From: Ghiorsea sp.
GTDB taxonomy: Bacteria; Pseudomonadota; Zetaproteobacteria; Mariprofundales; Mariprofundaceae
Direction of reading: 5' to 3'
Length of the DNA stretch: 64,000 nt
NCBI GenBank assembly: GCA_030949605.1
Contig: JAUZSH010000029.1
Location: 124,001 to 188,000 of the forward strand
The notes under the pieces are model-generated. The model worked only from the letters and a program-made list of their open reading frames with translations, did not search any database and had not been told where the DNA came from. The translations under genes were made by a program, and so were the position numbers. Below are positions 1 to 9,404 of the stretch, piece by piece. Within the stretch, counting starts at the first letter, position 1. Each line of letters opens with the position of its first letter.

Positions 1-2
1 CA

Positions 3-1718
3 CATGTGATTGAGGGCAGAGACGTGCTTGGTCAAGCGCAAACAGGTACAGGTAAAACTGCCGCCTTCGCACTTCCAGTATTATCAAAAATTGATTTGAG
101 CCAAAAGAACCCACAGGTATTGGTGTTAGCACCGACCCGCGAATTAGCGATTCAGGTTGCTGAAGCATTTCAAAAATATGCATCCCACATGAAAGGTTTT
201 CATGTGCTGCCGATTTATGGTGGCGCAAGTTATGATGGGCAATTGAAACAATTAAGACGTGGTGTACATGTTGTGGTCGGTACACCTGGGCGCGTGATGG
301 ATCATATGCGTCGCAAAACATTGAAGTTGGATAACCTCAAAACATTGATTCTTGATGAAGCCGATGAAATGTTGCGCATGGGTTTTATTGATGATGTTGA
401 ATGGGTGCTCGAACAAACACCACCAACCCGTCAAATCGCCTTGTTTTCTGCAACCATGCCTTCACAAATTCGTAAAATCACCAACAATTATCTGAACAAA
501 CCTGTTCATATTACAATTAAAACCAAAACATCGACTGCGATTACCATTCGTCAGCGTTATTGGATGGTCAGTGGTCGTCAGAAGTTGGATGCACTTACCC
601 GTATTTTAGAAGCGGAAACATTTGATGGTATCATCATTTTCGTGCGCACCAAAACTGCAACGGTGGAGCTTGCAGAAAAGCTTCAAGCGCGTGGTTATTC
701 GGCAGCAGCTTTGAATGGTGATATTGCACAAAATCAGCGTGAGCAAATTGTAAGCAAGCTGAAAAAAGGTCAAATTGATATTCTGATTGGCACAGATGTT
801 GTAGCGCGTGGTCTTGATGTTGAGCGGATTTCACATGTGATTAATTATGATGTACCACATGATACGGAATCTTATGTTCATCGTATTGGTCGGACTGGTC
901 GTGCAGGTCGTTCTGGTGATGCAATCCTATTCGTAGCACCACGTGAAAAGCGGATGTTGTATGCGATTGAACGCGCAACCAACCAAAAGGTTGAGTTGTA
1001 TGTGATGCCATCTGCGGATGAAATCAATGACAAACGTATTTCAGAATTTAAACAAAAAATCACAGATACTTTAGCAAAAGAAGGTTTAGAAACTTTTGCA
1101 AAGATTATTGAAGAGTATGAAGAAGAGCACAATGTGCCTGCGCAAGAAATTGCAGCGGCATTGGCTAAATTGGCACAAGGCTCTGAGCCTTTATTGCTTA
1201 AAGATATGCCACCAGTACGTGCGGGTCGTGATCGCGATGAGCCAAGAGACTTGCGTAGTCATGGCGGTGAGAGGACGTACCATGAAAAACCACTGGCAAA
1301 AGGATTTACGCGTTACCGCTTAGAAGTAGGCAGTAGCTTGGAAGTTCTCCCTGGTAATATCGTGGGTGCAATTGCCAATGAAGCGGGTATTGATAGTGAG
1401 TTTATCAATAATATCGTGATTCGTGATGATCATTCAACGGTTGATTTACCAGAAGGTATGCCTGATTCGATTCTTAAAACACTAAAGAAAACACGTGTAG
1501 CTGGCAAAACACTTGATTTGGAAGAAGTTGAAGTGGAGTTTGGTGGAGGCAGCGACAAACCGCGCCGTAACTTCCGTGGTGGTGGTCGCGGTGGAGACCG
1601 AGGCGGACGTAGTGGCGGCGGCAGAGGTCGTGCAGGTAATAACCGTGGTGGCCGTAGTGGTGGTGGCGAACGCTCAGGTGGCGGCCGTGGACGCGGCGCA
1701 CCAAGACGCGGACGTTAA
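3..1718 (+). CDS. deaD: DEAD-box ATP-dependent RNA helicase (DeaD/CsdA type), 5' end outside the window
   Basis: The protein unwinds structured RNA in ribosome assembly, mRNA decay and cold adaptation. The frame is open to the window edge, so the Q motif and true start are missing. Visible motifs are GQAQTGTGKT (Walker A), PTRELAIQ, LILDEADEML (the DEAD box), SATMPSQ and HRIGRTGRAGR. After the two RecA-like domains comes a DbpA-type RNA-binding domain (GFTRYRLEVGS, then FINNIVIRDDHSTVDLP). The tail of roughly 50 residues is RGG-rich, as in DeaD, and distinguishes it from short RhlE or SrmB proteins. A Rho-independent terminator follows at once, so it is the last gene of its transcript. The family assignment is firm; the choice of deaD over csdA is only naming. 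Confidence 0.93.
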   Translation, partial: HVIEGRDVLGQAQTGTGKTAAFALPVLSKIDLSQKNPQVLVLAPTRELAIQVAEAFQKYASHMKGFHVLPIYGGASYDGQLKQLRRGVHVVVGTPGRVMDHMRRKTLKLDNLKTLILDEADEMLRMGFIDDVEWVLEQTPPTRQIALFSATMPSQIRKITNNYLNKPVHITIKTKTSTAITIRQRYWMVSGRQKLDALTRILEAETFDGIIIFVRTKTATVELAEKLQARGYSAAALNGDIAQNQREQIVSKLKKGQIDILIGTDVVARGLDVERISHVINYDVPHDTESYVHRIGRTGRAGRSGDAILFVAPREKRMLYAIERATNQKVELYVMPSADEINDKRISEFKQKITDTLAKEGLETFAKIIEEYEEEHNVPAQEIAAALAKLAQGSEPLLLKDMPPVRAGRDRDEPRDLRSHGGERTYHEKPLAKGFTRYRLEVGSSLEVLPGNIVGAIANEAGIDSEFINNIVIRDDHSTVDLPEGMPDSILKTLKKTRVAGKTLDLEEVEVEFGGGSDKPRRNFRGGGRGGDRGGRSGGGRGRAGNNRGGRSGGGERSGGGRGRGAPRRGR

Positions 1719-1738
1719 AATCTACTGAATAAATATAA

Positions 1739-1770
1739 GCCTCGATGTGAAAACATCGGGGCTTTTTTTT
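1739..1770 (+). terminator. Rho-independent terminator of the RNA helicase gene
   Basis: A 10-bp stem (GCCTCGATGT pairing with ACATCGGGGC, one G-T pair) closes a GAAA tetraloop and is followed by eight T. It begins about 20 bases after the helicase stop codon. Confidence 0.9.
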
Positions 1771-1791
1771 GTTAAATTGTGTTGCGAGTCA

Positions 1792-1906
1792 CCTGAATTC
1801 AAGTGATAAGTACAATTTCCACTATCGATTTTATGTGAACTCCTGTATTTCCCTCAAATACTTCGTATGGAGTTTTGAACGCTAAACACTTTTTTGGGTC
1901 GGTTAT
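1792..1906 (-). mobile_element. IS30-family end fragment
   Basis: This stretch matches, with a few substitutions, the first 115 bases of the intact IS30 element at 62182-63285. It includes the terminal CCTGAATTCAAGTGATAAGT and the last transposase codons, read on the minus strand. The other end of the element is absent here, so this is a one-ended remnant. A shorter remnant of the same end lies at 42703-42761. The following bases up to 2061 show no gene. Confidence 0.85.
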
Positions 1907-2061
1907 AAACTTCATATTGATGCTACATATGGCGGAATCCCGATCAGTTGCTTACTGTAGACCAGCTTATGCGCATGATCCAATAACGATAAGCCCCATC
2001 CAGAACACTGAACTGAAAGACTGTATTTTAAGGAGAATGCAGTGGAATCATTCGCCTTAAA

Positions 2062-2288
2062 AACTGATGTTACGCACCCAGCATCTTGAACCTTTGTAAT
2101 TCTTCGCTCCCATACTTCAGCGTGGGAATAAGGGAGTAAATTAATAGGCTCTTATTGGAAGTGAGGCTTTAGCCTCGCCCTCTTGTAGCAGGTGTAATAG
2201 ATTTGAGAATCAGGCGAAATCCTTATCATAGCCTGAGTTGGGCGAGGCTAAAGCCTCACTTCCGAGGAATAGGTGCGTAACATCAGTT
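2062..2288. repeat. MITE-like element with 16-bp terminal inverted repeats and inverted REP pair (copy 1)
   Basis: The ends are AACTGATGTTACGCAC and its exact reverse complement. Inside are two inverted copies of GGAAGTGAGGCTTTAGCC..., at 2157-2180 and 2240-2263. Each copy contains the small hairpin GAGGCT-TT-AGCCTC, as REP sequences do. Nearly the same element lies at 43072-43355, and a diverged relative at 36431-36699. It has no coding capacity. A target duplication could not be defined. Confidence 0.8.
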
Positions 2289-2520
2289 AAAAACCAGAAA
2301 ATGCTGAAAAATGATATGTTCTGAGAAAAACTGAGGCTCAAAACCAAAATAATTTAACCATATTTAAAATACGAGTTAAGTTTTCGGTTTTGCCTAGAGT
2401 TTTGCAATCACCTCTGTCTAATGTGCATTTATATCCGTCAACAATGGAAAAACCCTACATCCTGTGTATCGACAATGTTGAGGCTATTGGTAATGTTTCA
2501 TTTCTTTTGATGGAGGTAAG
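2289..2520 (+). other. glcD leader region
   Basis: This AT-rich gap between the MITE and glcD holds no gene. The ribosome binding site TGGAGG sits just before the glcD ATG. No convincing sigma-70 pair was found, and the promoter may lie further upstream or depend on an activator. Confidence 0.4.
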
Positions 2521-3975
2521 ATGGCAGAGCAAATATTGTTATCAGCATTAAGTAAGCTTCTGCCAGCATCGGCGTTGCTGACCTCCAAAGAAGCACTTAC
2601 ACCTTATGAATGCGATGGTTTGTCGGTATACAAAGGTTTGCCGCTTGCCGTGGTTCTTCCGCAAACCATTGAAGAGGCACAGTCCATCATCAAATTATGC
2701 CAACAATATCACACACCCATTATCGCAAGGGGTGCAGGTACTGGTCTTGCAGGTGGAGCTATGCCGACCAAAGGTGCTGTGGTTTTATCTTTGGCTAAGT
2801 TTAATGAAATTCTTGATGTTGATGTCGATAACCGCACAGCAACAGTGCAACCTGGTGTACGCAACTTAGCGATTTCCGATGCTGTTGCCCAACATGGTCT
2901 TTATTACGCACCCGACCCATCTTCGCAAATCGCCTGCACCATCGGTGGTAATGTGGCGGAAAACTCTGGTGGTGTTCACTGCCTTAAATATGGTTTAACC
3001 GTGCATAATGTGTTGGGCGTGACGTTTTTAACCGTGGATGGGGAACTTATCGAGCTTGGCGGCAAAGCTTTGGATGATGCGGGTTATGACTTGCTTGCGC
3101 TGATACATGGTTCGGAAGGTTTGTTGGGCGTGATGGTTGAAGTCACCGTTAAACTCTTGCCCACGCCTGAAGTTGCTAAAGTCTGTATGGCAATTTTTGA
3201 TGATATTGAAAAAGCTGGGCAAGCGGTGTGTGATATTATAGCAGAAGGCATTGTACCTGCGGGCTTGGAAATGATGGATGCGTTGGCGATTCAAGCGGCA
3301 GAAGCCTATGCCAAAGCGGGTTACCCGACTGATGCGCAAGCGATTGTGTTGTGTGAAATTGATGGCACAGAAGGTGGTGTGGCTGAATTTATTGAGAAAG
3401 TTGAAATTGTGTTGACCAAGGGTGGCGCGGTGGAAACGCGAGTATCCCAAAGTGAAGTAGAGCGAATGCAATTCTGGGCAGGTCGTAAAGCTGCATTTCC
3501 TGCCGTGGGCAGGCTTGCACCTGATTATTATTGTATGGATGGCACGATTCCTAAATCACGTTTGGCAGAAGTGTTGAAGCAAATTTCTTTGTGGTCGGAT
3601 GAATATGGTCTGCCTGTTGCCAATGTGTTCCATGCTGGTGATGGCAATATGCATCCGCTTATTTTGTATGATGCAAATAAACCCGGTGAGCTGGAAGAAA
3701 CGGAAGAGTTTGGCAGAAAAATCCTTGAATTATGTGTACAAGTTGGCGGCACAATCACAGGCGAACATGGTGTAGGTGTTGAGAAGCTAGATTCCATGTG
3801 TGTGCAGTTTGGCAAACTTGAACTGACGCAGTTTTTAGCCATTAAAGATGCGTTTGATGATGAAGGTTTGCTCAATCCTGGTAAAGCCGTGCCAACATTG
3901 CATCGCTGCGCAGAGCTTGGGGGTATGCATGTGCATAATGGGGAATTACCACACCCTGAATTGGAGCGGTTTTGA
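2521..3975 (+). CDS. glcD: Glycolate oxidase subunit GlcD (FAD-binding)
   Basis: This is the flavoprotein subunit that oxidises glycolate to glyoxylate, passing electrons to GlcF and the respiratory chain. In autotrophs it salvages 2-phosphoglycolate made by RuBisCO oxygenation. The 484-residue protein is of normal length. It has the FAD_binding_4 core (IIARGAGTGLAGGAMP, DPSSQIACTIGGNVAENSGG) and the FAD-oxidase C-terminal domain with VFHAGDGNMHPL and GGTITGEHGVGVEK. The start is fixed by TGGAGG seven bases upstream. The stop codon shares one base with the ATG of the next gene, showing tight coupling. A lactate or other 2-hydroxyacid substrate is possible, but the D-E-F order argues for glycolate. 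Confidence 0.93.
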   Translation: MAEQILLSALSKLLPASALLTSKEALTPYECDGLSVYKGLPLAVVLPQTIEEAQSIIKLCQQYHTPIIARGAGTGLAGGAMPTKGAVVLSLAKFNEILDVDVDNRTATVQPGVRNLAISDAVAQHGLYYAPDPSSQIACTIGGNVAENSGGVHCLKYGLTVHNVLGVTFLTVDGELIELGGKALDDAGYDLLALIHGSEGLLGVMVEVTVKLLPTPEVAKVCMAIFDDIEKAGQAVCDIIAEGIVPAGLEMMDALAIQAAEAYAKAGYPTDAQAIVLCEIDGTEGGVAEFIEKVEIVLTKGGAVETRVSQSEVERMQFWAGRKAAFPAVGRLAPDYYCMDGTIPKSRLAEVLKQISLWSDEYGLPVANVFHAGDGNMHPLILYDANKPGELEETEEFGRKILELCVQVGGTITGEHGVGVEKLDSMCVQFGKLELTQFLAIKDAFDDEGLLNPGKAVPTLHRCAELGGMHVHNGELPHPELERF

Positions 3976-5045
3976 TGGGTAATTTAACGCAACAATTACA
4001 AGCCCAAGTTGAAGCGGCATATCAGGCTGAAACAGCCTTAAATATTATCGGTGGCGATAGTAAATCGTGGTATGGGCGCGAGCCTGTGGGCGAGGCGTTA
4101 CATGTTGGCGAACATCAAGGTATTATCAATTATATGCCTACGGAATTGGTGGTGACTGTTCGTGCAGGCACGACATTATCGGAAATTGCAGGTGCTTTGG
4201 ATAAACACCAGCAACGTTTACCTTTTGACCCACCATACTTTGGCGAAGCAGCCACCATTGGCGGCACAGTGGCATGTAACTTTTCTGGACCACGTCGCCC
4301 GTATGCGGGTTCATGTCGTGATTTTGTCTTAGGTTGCACCATGCTCAATGGCAAGGGTGAAAAGCTTAGGTTTGGTGGTGAAGTGATGAAAAATGTGGCG
4401 GGTTTTGATGTGTCGCGTTTGATGGCAGGGAGCCTTGGCACATTAGGTGTGTTACTCGATATATCCTTCAAAATATTGCCGCATCGCTTGGCAGAACAAA
4501 CCGTGGTCATTGATGCAGACTTCAAGCAAGCGATTAAGTTGATGAATCATTGGGCAGGCACACCCTTGCCCGTGACGGCAATGTGCGCAGATGGTCAATC
4601 GGTTTACTTTCGCATTTGCGGTGCGCCATCAGCGGTTGAGCGTAGCTGCAAAGAGATTGGCGGCACTATTTTTGATGATGGCAAAAGCTTTTGGAAAGAT
4701 TTGAGGGAGCATCATTTACCCTTCTTTGATACGGACAAAACATTGTATCGTTTATCTGTGCCACCTGCGGCTGAATTTATATCACTTGATGGTGCAAGTG
4801 ACAGTGATTGGTTTATCGGCTGGGGCGGTGCGCAACGCTGGTTAAAGTCAGACTTACCCTTTGATGTGATTCAACAGTATGCGAAAAAACTGGGTGGTCA
4901 TGCCCGAATCATGCGTGGCGGCGATAGAAGCGAAGAAGTGTTTGCACCATTGTCACCAGCTTTGATGACATTGCACACAAAGCTTAAACATAGCTTTGAC
5001 CCCAAGGGCACTCTCAACCCTGGGCGCATGTACAAGGACTTATAG
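3975..5045 (+). CDS. glcE: Glycolate oxidase subunit GlcE (FAD-binding)
   Basis: This is the second, smaller flavin-binding subunit of glycolate oxidase. The FAD_binding_4 fold is seen in ELVVTVRAGTTLSEIAGAL, PPYFGEAATIGGTVACNFSG and GEVMKNVAGFDVSRLMAGSLG. The C-terminus, HSFDPKGTLNPGRMY, is typical of GlcE. I take the ATG that overlaps the glcD stop (TGATG) as the start, with GGAGCGG upstream. A TTG one codon earlier is less likely. The product is 356 residues, normal for the family, and the gene abuts glcF. Confidence 0.92.
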   Translation: MGNLTQQLQAQVEAAYQAETALNIIGGDSKSWYGREPVGEALHVGEHQGIINYMPTELVVTVRAGTTLSEIAGALDKHQQRLPFDPPYFGEAATIGGTVACNFSGPRRPYAGSCRDFVLGCTMLNGKGEKLRFGGEVMKNVAGFDVSRLMAGSLGTLGVLLDISFKILPHRLAEQTVVIDADFKQAIKLMNHWAGTPLPVTAMCADGQSVYFRICGAPSAVERSCKEIGGTIFDDGKSFWKDLREHHLPFFDTDKTLYRLSVPPAAEFISLDGASDSDWFIGWGGAQRWLKSDLPFDVIQQYAKKLGGHARIMRGGDRSEEVFAPLSPALMTLHTKLKHSFDPKGTLNPGRMYKDL

Positions 5046-6251
5046 ATGCAAACCAATATCCCCCAATCCATACTTGATACACCTGAAGGTAAAGAAGCCA
5101 ACGATATTTTGCGCTCTTGTGTGCATTGCGGCTTTTGCACTGCCACTTGCCCAACCTACCAAGAACTTGGTGATGAATTGGATGGGCCAAGGGGTCGCAT
5201 TTATTTAATTAAAGATATGTTGGAAGGTGGTGAAGTAACCACAACCACCCAGCAACATTTGGATAGATGTTTAACGTGCCGCGCTTGCGAATCCACATGC
5301 CCATCGGGTGTGGAATACGCACATTTAGCTGAAATTGGTAAAGCTATGGTGGAAGAAAAAGTGGGCAGACCTTTGGGGCAGCGTTTGTTGCGCAAAGCCT
5401 TGGTTAAAGTGTTGCCCAATCGTGCCTTATTTTCAGCTTTGATGACAGTAGGTCGTGTCTTCCGCCCTGTGTTGCCCCAAGTGCTTAAAGCTAAAATCCC
5501 CAAAGGTAAAAAGGTTGCGGCGTATCCGAATAAAGAACATTTACGCAAAGTGTTGTTGATTGAAGGTTGTGTGCAACCATCGATGTCACCTGAAATTGAT
5601 GTGGCAGCAGCACATGTGTTGGATAAGTTGGGCATTCAAACGCTGAGAACAGGGCAAGCGCAATGTTGTGGCGCTGTGGAAAACCATTTACACGCCAAAG
5701 AGGCAGGTTTACAGCGTGTTCGCGCCAATATTGATGCGTGGTTGCCCTTTGTCGAGCTTGGTGTTGAGGCAATTTTGTCTTCAGCAAGCGCATGTGCCTT
5801 GGAAATTAAAGAATATGCACATTTGTTAAAGAATGACCCTGAATATGCTGAAAAAGCCAAAATTATTTCCGAGAAAGCCAAAGATTTGGTGGAGGTGTTG
5901 GCGGTAGAAGATTTAAGTGCGTTGAAATTGGATGCAACGAAGAGAATTGCTTTTCATGCACCATGCACCTTACAACATGGGCAGAAGTTAAGTGGTAGTG
6001 TCGAGGCTCTTTTACAGCAAGTGGGCTATGACTTATCACCTGTGATGGACGCGCATTTGTGTTGTGGTTCATCAGGCACATATTCTATTCTACAACCCAA
6101 ATTATCAGAGACCTTGCGCGATAATAAAGTGCAACATTTAACAGCCCGCCAGCCCGACATCATCGCTACGGCAAATATTGGTTGCTTGCATCATATTCAG
6201 GCAGGAACAGATAAACCTGTACAGCATTGGATTAACCTACTAGAGGATTGA
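5046..6251 (+). CDS. glcF: Glycolate oxidase iron-sulfur subunit GlcF
   Basis: This subunit carries electrons from GlcD/GlcE to the membrane quinone pool. Two 4Fe-4S motifs are near the N-terminus: CVHCGFCTATCP and CLTCRACESTCPSG. Two cysteine-rich CCG domains follow, around CCGAVENHLHAKEAG and CCGSSGTYSILQPK. The ATG follows the glcE stop with no gap, so the gene must be translated by coupling. The 401-residue length matches the family. It closes the operon. No terminator is visible, because an IS4 element starts about 20 bases after the stop. Confidence 0.94.
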   Translation: MQTNIPQSILDTPEGKEANDILRSCVHCGFCTATCPTYQELGDELDGPRGRIYLIKDMLEGGEVTTTTQQHLDRCLTCRACESTCPSGVEYAHLAEIGKAMVEEKVGRPLGQRLLRKALVKVLPNRALFSALMTVGRVFRPVLPQVLKAKIPKGKKVAAYPNKEHLRKVLLIEGCVQPSMSPEIDVAAAHVLDKLGIQTLRTGQAQCCGAVENHLHAKEAGLQRVRANIDAWLPFVELGVEAILSSASACALEIKEYAHLLKNDPEYAEKAKIISEKAKDLVEVLAVEDLSALKLDATKRIAFHAPCTLQHGQKLSGSVEALLQQVGYDLSPVMDAHLCCGSSGTYSILQPKLSETLRDNKVQHLTARQPDIIATANIGCLHHIQAGTDKPVQHWINLLED

Positions 6252-6274
6252 GTGTGCAAGAATAAAAATCAATG

Positions 6275-7851
6275 GGGTCAGACTCGAATGGCACTAAGTT
6301 AAGCAATTTAATATGCTTTAGCTAGGTGTTAAGTAGCGTTTAAAATGTTAGCTTTTAACATGTATTTTATACCTTTAACCCTACCAAACTTACGCCTTCC
6401 AAGACAAAGAAAAGCAGCGCGTTCAGTGCAGCAGAAGCTTGCTGGTGAACTGGCGAAGTTAAAGCAAAAATCATTCGTCCAGCTTGGTGAATGTTTCGGC
6501 AAGTTTATTCCTTCCCACCTTCTTACACCATCCAAATCAGGTCGGCATAGCCGCAACCGTATTTTCAGCAAACAAAACACTTTTTGGGCATTTCTTTCTC
6601 AGGTGCTGGATGCAGAAGGAGGCTGTAAAGAGGTTACCTTGAAGTTTCAAGCTTTTATGACGAAGAGTTGTGGGAAAGTAGTTGCCTGCTCCACCTCTGC
6701 ATATTGCCAAGCACGCAAGAACATAGATGAAAGCTGGCTTGAAAACATTTTCAAGCACCTGTCGCAACAGTTATCACATGCTAAGGGAAGAATAAGCCTT
6801 CAAGGTAGGCGAGTTATCGTTGCTGATGGAACAGGCTTGAGTATGCCAGATACTGTGGAGAACCAAGAGGAATGGCCTCAGCAAAAACATCAAAAAGTGG
6901 GGTGTGGCTTTCCTCAAGCTGCGCTATGTGCTTGCTTTAATTTGGATAATGGCGCACTTCTTAGTTATGCGTTGGGTAATAAGAAGAGCCATGAGCTACC
7001 CATGTTGCGCCAGCAAAGTGACACGTTTAAAGCAGGTGATATTTTTCCTCGGCGATAAAGGTTTTTGTAGCTACTACGATCAGTCTACATTTAAAGATAA
7101 AGGCGTGGATTCTGTGGTGACATTGGCACGCCGCAAACCTGTTTCAGCATCTCATGCGGTGAAGGTTATTGACCATAACGACTTGCTTATAACATGGCCT
7201 AAACCCAAGCATACTAAGGCTTCAAGTTACTCAAAAGATGACTGGGAACAATTGCCTGAAAGCCTACCAATGCGACAAATAAAGGTTGTTGTAAGCCAAG
7301 CAGGGTTTCGTGTTCAAGCGTTTTATATTGTGACAACTTTACTTGACCCAGTGTTGTATCCAGCAGATGAAATCGCAGACCTTTACTTTGAACGCTGGGA
7401 TGTAGAGTTATTCTTTAGAGATATCAAAACAACCATGGATATGGATATTCTACGCTGCAAATCACCAACGATGGTTCGGAAAGAAATTACCATGCACCTG
7501 ATTGCTTATAATTACATACAAAGCCTTATTGTAGAAGCTGTTGCACACACCAAACAGAAAGTTCGCCGCATAAGTTTTAAGGCAAGTTTGCAAACCATTA
7601 GGTCATGGAGCATACAACTTGCTCAAAAGATGCCAGATAAAGAGCGTCAACGTTTGCTTCGACTTTTATATCAAGCCATTGCTAAAAATGTTGTCATCGA
7701 AAGGGTGGGAAGAAGTGAGCCAAGAGCTGTCAAACGAAGGCCTAAAAACCATCACCTATTAACAGCTCCAAGACACGAAATGAAAATAACCCAACACCGG
7801 AATACGCATAGAGCTGAAATTGCTTAACTTAGTGCCATTCGGGACGCTACC
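6275..7851 (+). mobile_element. IS4-family insertion sequence, copy 1 of a tandem array
   Basis: The left end reads GGGTCAGACTCGAATGGCAC and runs into CTAAGTTAAGCAATTT. The right end is the complementary TTGCTTAACTTAGTGCCATTC, followed by GGGACGCTACC, which is shared with the next copy. The element carries one transposase gene with a single-base frameshift. Confidence 0.85.
6345..7827 (+). pseudogene. IS4-family transposase, frameshifted (copy 1)
   Basis: This copy is almost identical to the one at 9417-10898. It has an extra C near 7047 (TTTTTCCTCGGCG, where the other two copies read TTTTTCTCGGCG), which ends the first frame at 7058. Removing that base restores 493 codons. The DDE residues lie in VIVADGTGLSMPD, in the DKGFCSYYD segment after the shift, and in YFERWDVELFFRDIK. 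The last fits the IS4 signature Y-x2-R-x3-E-x6-K. As it stands it should not make an active transposase, although another copy could move it in trans. Confidence 0.88.
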
Positions 7852-9390
7852 GAATGGCACTAAGTTAAGCAATTTAATATGCTTTAGCTAGGTGTTAAGT
7901 AGCGTTTAAAATGTTAGCTTTTAACATGTATTTTATACCTTTAACCCTACCAAACTTACGCCTTCCAAGACAAAGAAAAGCAGCGCGTTCAGTGCAGCAG
8001 AAGCTTGCTGGTGAACTGGCGAAGTTAAAGCAAAAATCATTCGTCCAGCTTGGTGAATGTTTCGGCAAGTTTATTCCTTCCCACCTTCTTACACCATCCA
8101 AATCAGGTCGGCATAGTCGCAACCGTATTTTCAGCAAACAAAACACTTTTTGGGCATTTCTTTCTCAGGTGCTGGATGCAGAAGGAGGCTGTAAAGAGGT
8201 TACCTTGAAGTTTCAAGCTTTTATGACGAAGAGCTGTGGAAAAGTAGTTGCCTGCTCCACCTCTGCATATTGCCAAGCACGCAAGAACATAGATGAAAGC
8301 TGGCTTGAAAACATTTTCAAGCACCTGTCGCAACAGTTATCACATGCTAAGGGAAGAATAAGCCTTCAAGGTAGGCGAGTTATCGTTGCTGATGGAACAG
8401 TCTTGAGTATGCCAGATACTGTGGAGAATCAAGAAGAATGGCCTCAGCAAAAACATCAAAAAGTGGGGTGTGGCTTTCCTCAAGCTGCGCTATGTGCTTG
8501 CTTTAATTTGGATAATGGCGCACTTCTTAGTTATGCGTTGGGTAATAAGAAGAGCCATGAGCTACCCATGTTGCGCCAGCAAAGTGACACGTTTAAAGCA
8601 GGTGATATTTTTCTCGGCGATAAAGGTTTTTGTAGCTACTACGATCAGTCTACATTTAAAGATAAAGGCGTGGATTCTGTGGTGACATTGGCACGCCGCA
8701 AACCTGTTTCAGCATCTCATGCGCTGAAGGTTATTGACCATAACGACTTGCTTATAACATGGCCTAAACCCAAGCATACTAAGGCTTCAAGTTACTCAAA
8801 AGATGACTGGGAACAATTGCCTGAAAGCCTACCAATGCGACAAATAAAGGTTGTTGTAAGCCAAGCAGGGTTTCGTGTTCAAGCGTTTTATATTGTGACA
8901 ACTTTACTTGACCCAGTGTTGTATCCAGCCGATGAAATCGCAGGCCTTTACTTTGAACGCTGGGATGTAGAGTTATTCTTTAGAGATATCAAAACAACCA
9001 TGGATATGGATATTCTACGCTGCAAATCACCAGCCATGGTTCGGAAAGAAATCACCATACACCTGATTGCTTATAATTGCATACAAAGCCTTATTGTAGA
9101 AGCTGTTGCACACACCAAACAGAAAGTTCGCCGCATAAGTTTTAAGGCAAGTTTGCAAACCATCAGGTCATGGAGCATACAACTTGCTCAAAAGATGCCA
9201 GATAAAGAGCGTCAACGTTTGCTTCGACTTTTATATCAAGCCATTGCTAAAAATGTTGTCATCGAAAGGGTGGGAAGAAGTGAGCCAAGAGCTGTCAAAC
9301 GAAGGCCTAAAAACCATCACCTATTAACAGCTCCAAGACACGAAATGAAAATAACCCAACACCGGAATACGCATAGAGCTGAAATTGCTT
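7852..9390 (+). mobile_element. IS4-family insertion sequence, copy 2 (right end lost)
   Basis: It has the left terminal repeat (GAATGGCACTAAGTTAAGC) but no right one. After GAAATTGCTT it runs straight into the interior of copy 3 (TAGCTAGGTG). The joint falls in the short shared string TGCTT, so a deletion between adjacent copies removed both facing ends. Confidence 0.85.
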
Positions 9391-9404
9391 TAGCTAGGTG
9401 TTAA
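7911..9404 (+). CDS. IS4-family transposase (copy 2)
   Basis: This DDE transposase reads without interruption for 497 residues. The usual stop was removed by the deletion joint, so four extra residues from the next copy extend it. IS4 features are ADGTVLSMPD, LGDKGFCSYYD and YFERWDVELFFRDIK. It differs from the other two copies by several substitutions (for example DGTV where they have DGTG, and YNCIQ where they have YNYIQ), so it is an older or separately derived copy. It may be active, but it sits in an element lacking its right end. Confidence 0.9.
   Translation: MLAFNMYFIPLTLPNLRLPRQRKAARSVQQKLAGELAKLKQKSFVQLGECFGKFIPSHLLTPSKSGRHSRNRIFSKQNTFWAFLSQVLDAEGGCKEVTLKFQAFMTKSCGKVVACSTSAYCQARKNIDESWLENIFKHLSQQLSHAKGRISLQGRRVIVADGTVLSMPDTVENQEEWPQQKHQKVGCGFPQAALCACFNLDNGALLSYALGNKKSHELPMLRQQSDTFKAGDIFLGDKGFCSYYDQSTFKDKGVDSVVTLARRKPVSASHALKVIDHNDLLITWPKPKHTKASSYSKDDWEQLPESLPMRQIKVVVSQAGFRVQAFYIVTTLLDPVLYPADEIAGLYFERWDVELFFRDIKTTMDMDILRCKSPAMVRKEITIHLIAYNCIQSLIVEAVAHTKQKVRRISFKASLQTIRSWSIQLAQKMPDKERQRLLRLLYQAIAKNVVIERVGRSEPRAVKRRPKNHHLLTAPRHEMKITQHRNTHRAEIALARC

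Noticed and set aside
1875-2060. Short plus-strand frame after the helicase
   Set aside because: It starts in the IS30 fragment and has no ribosome binding site or family likeness.
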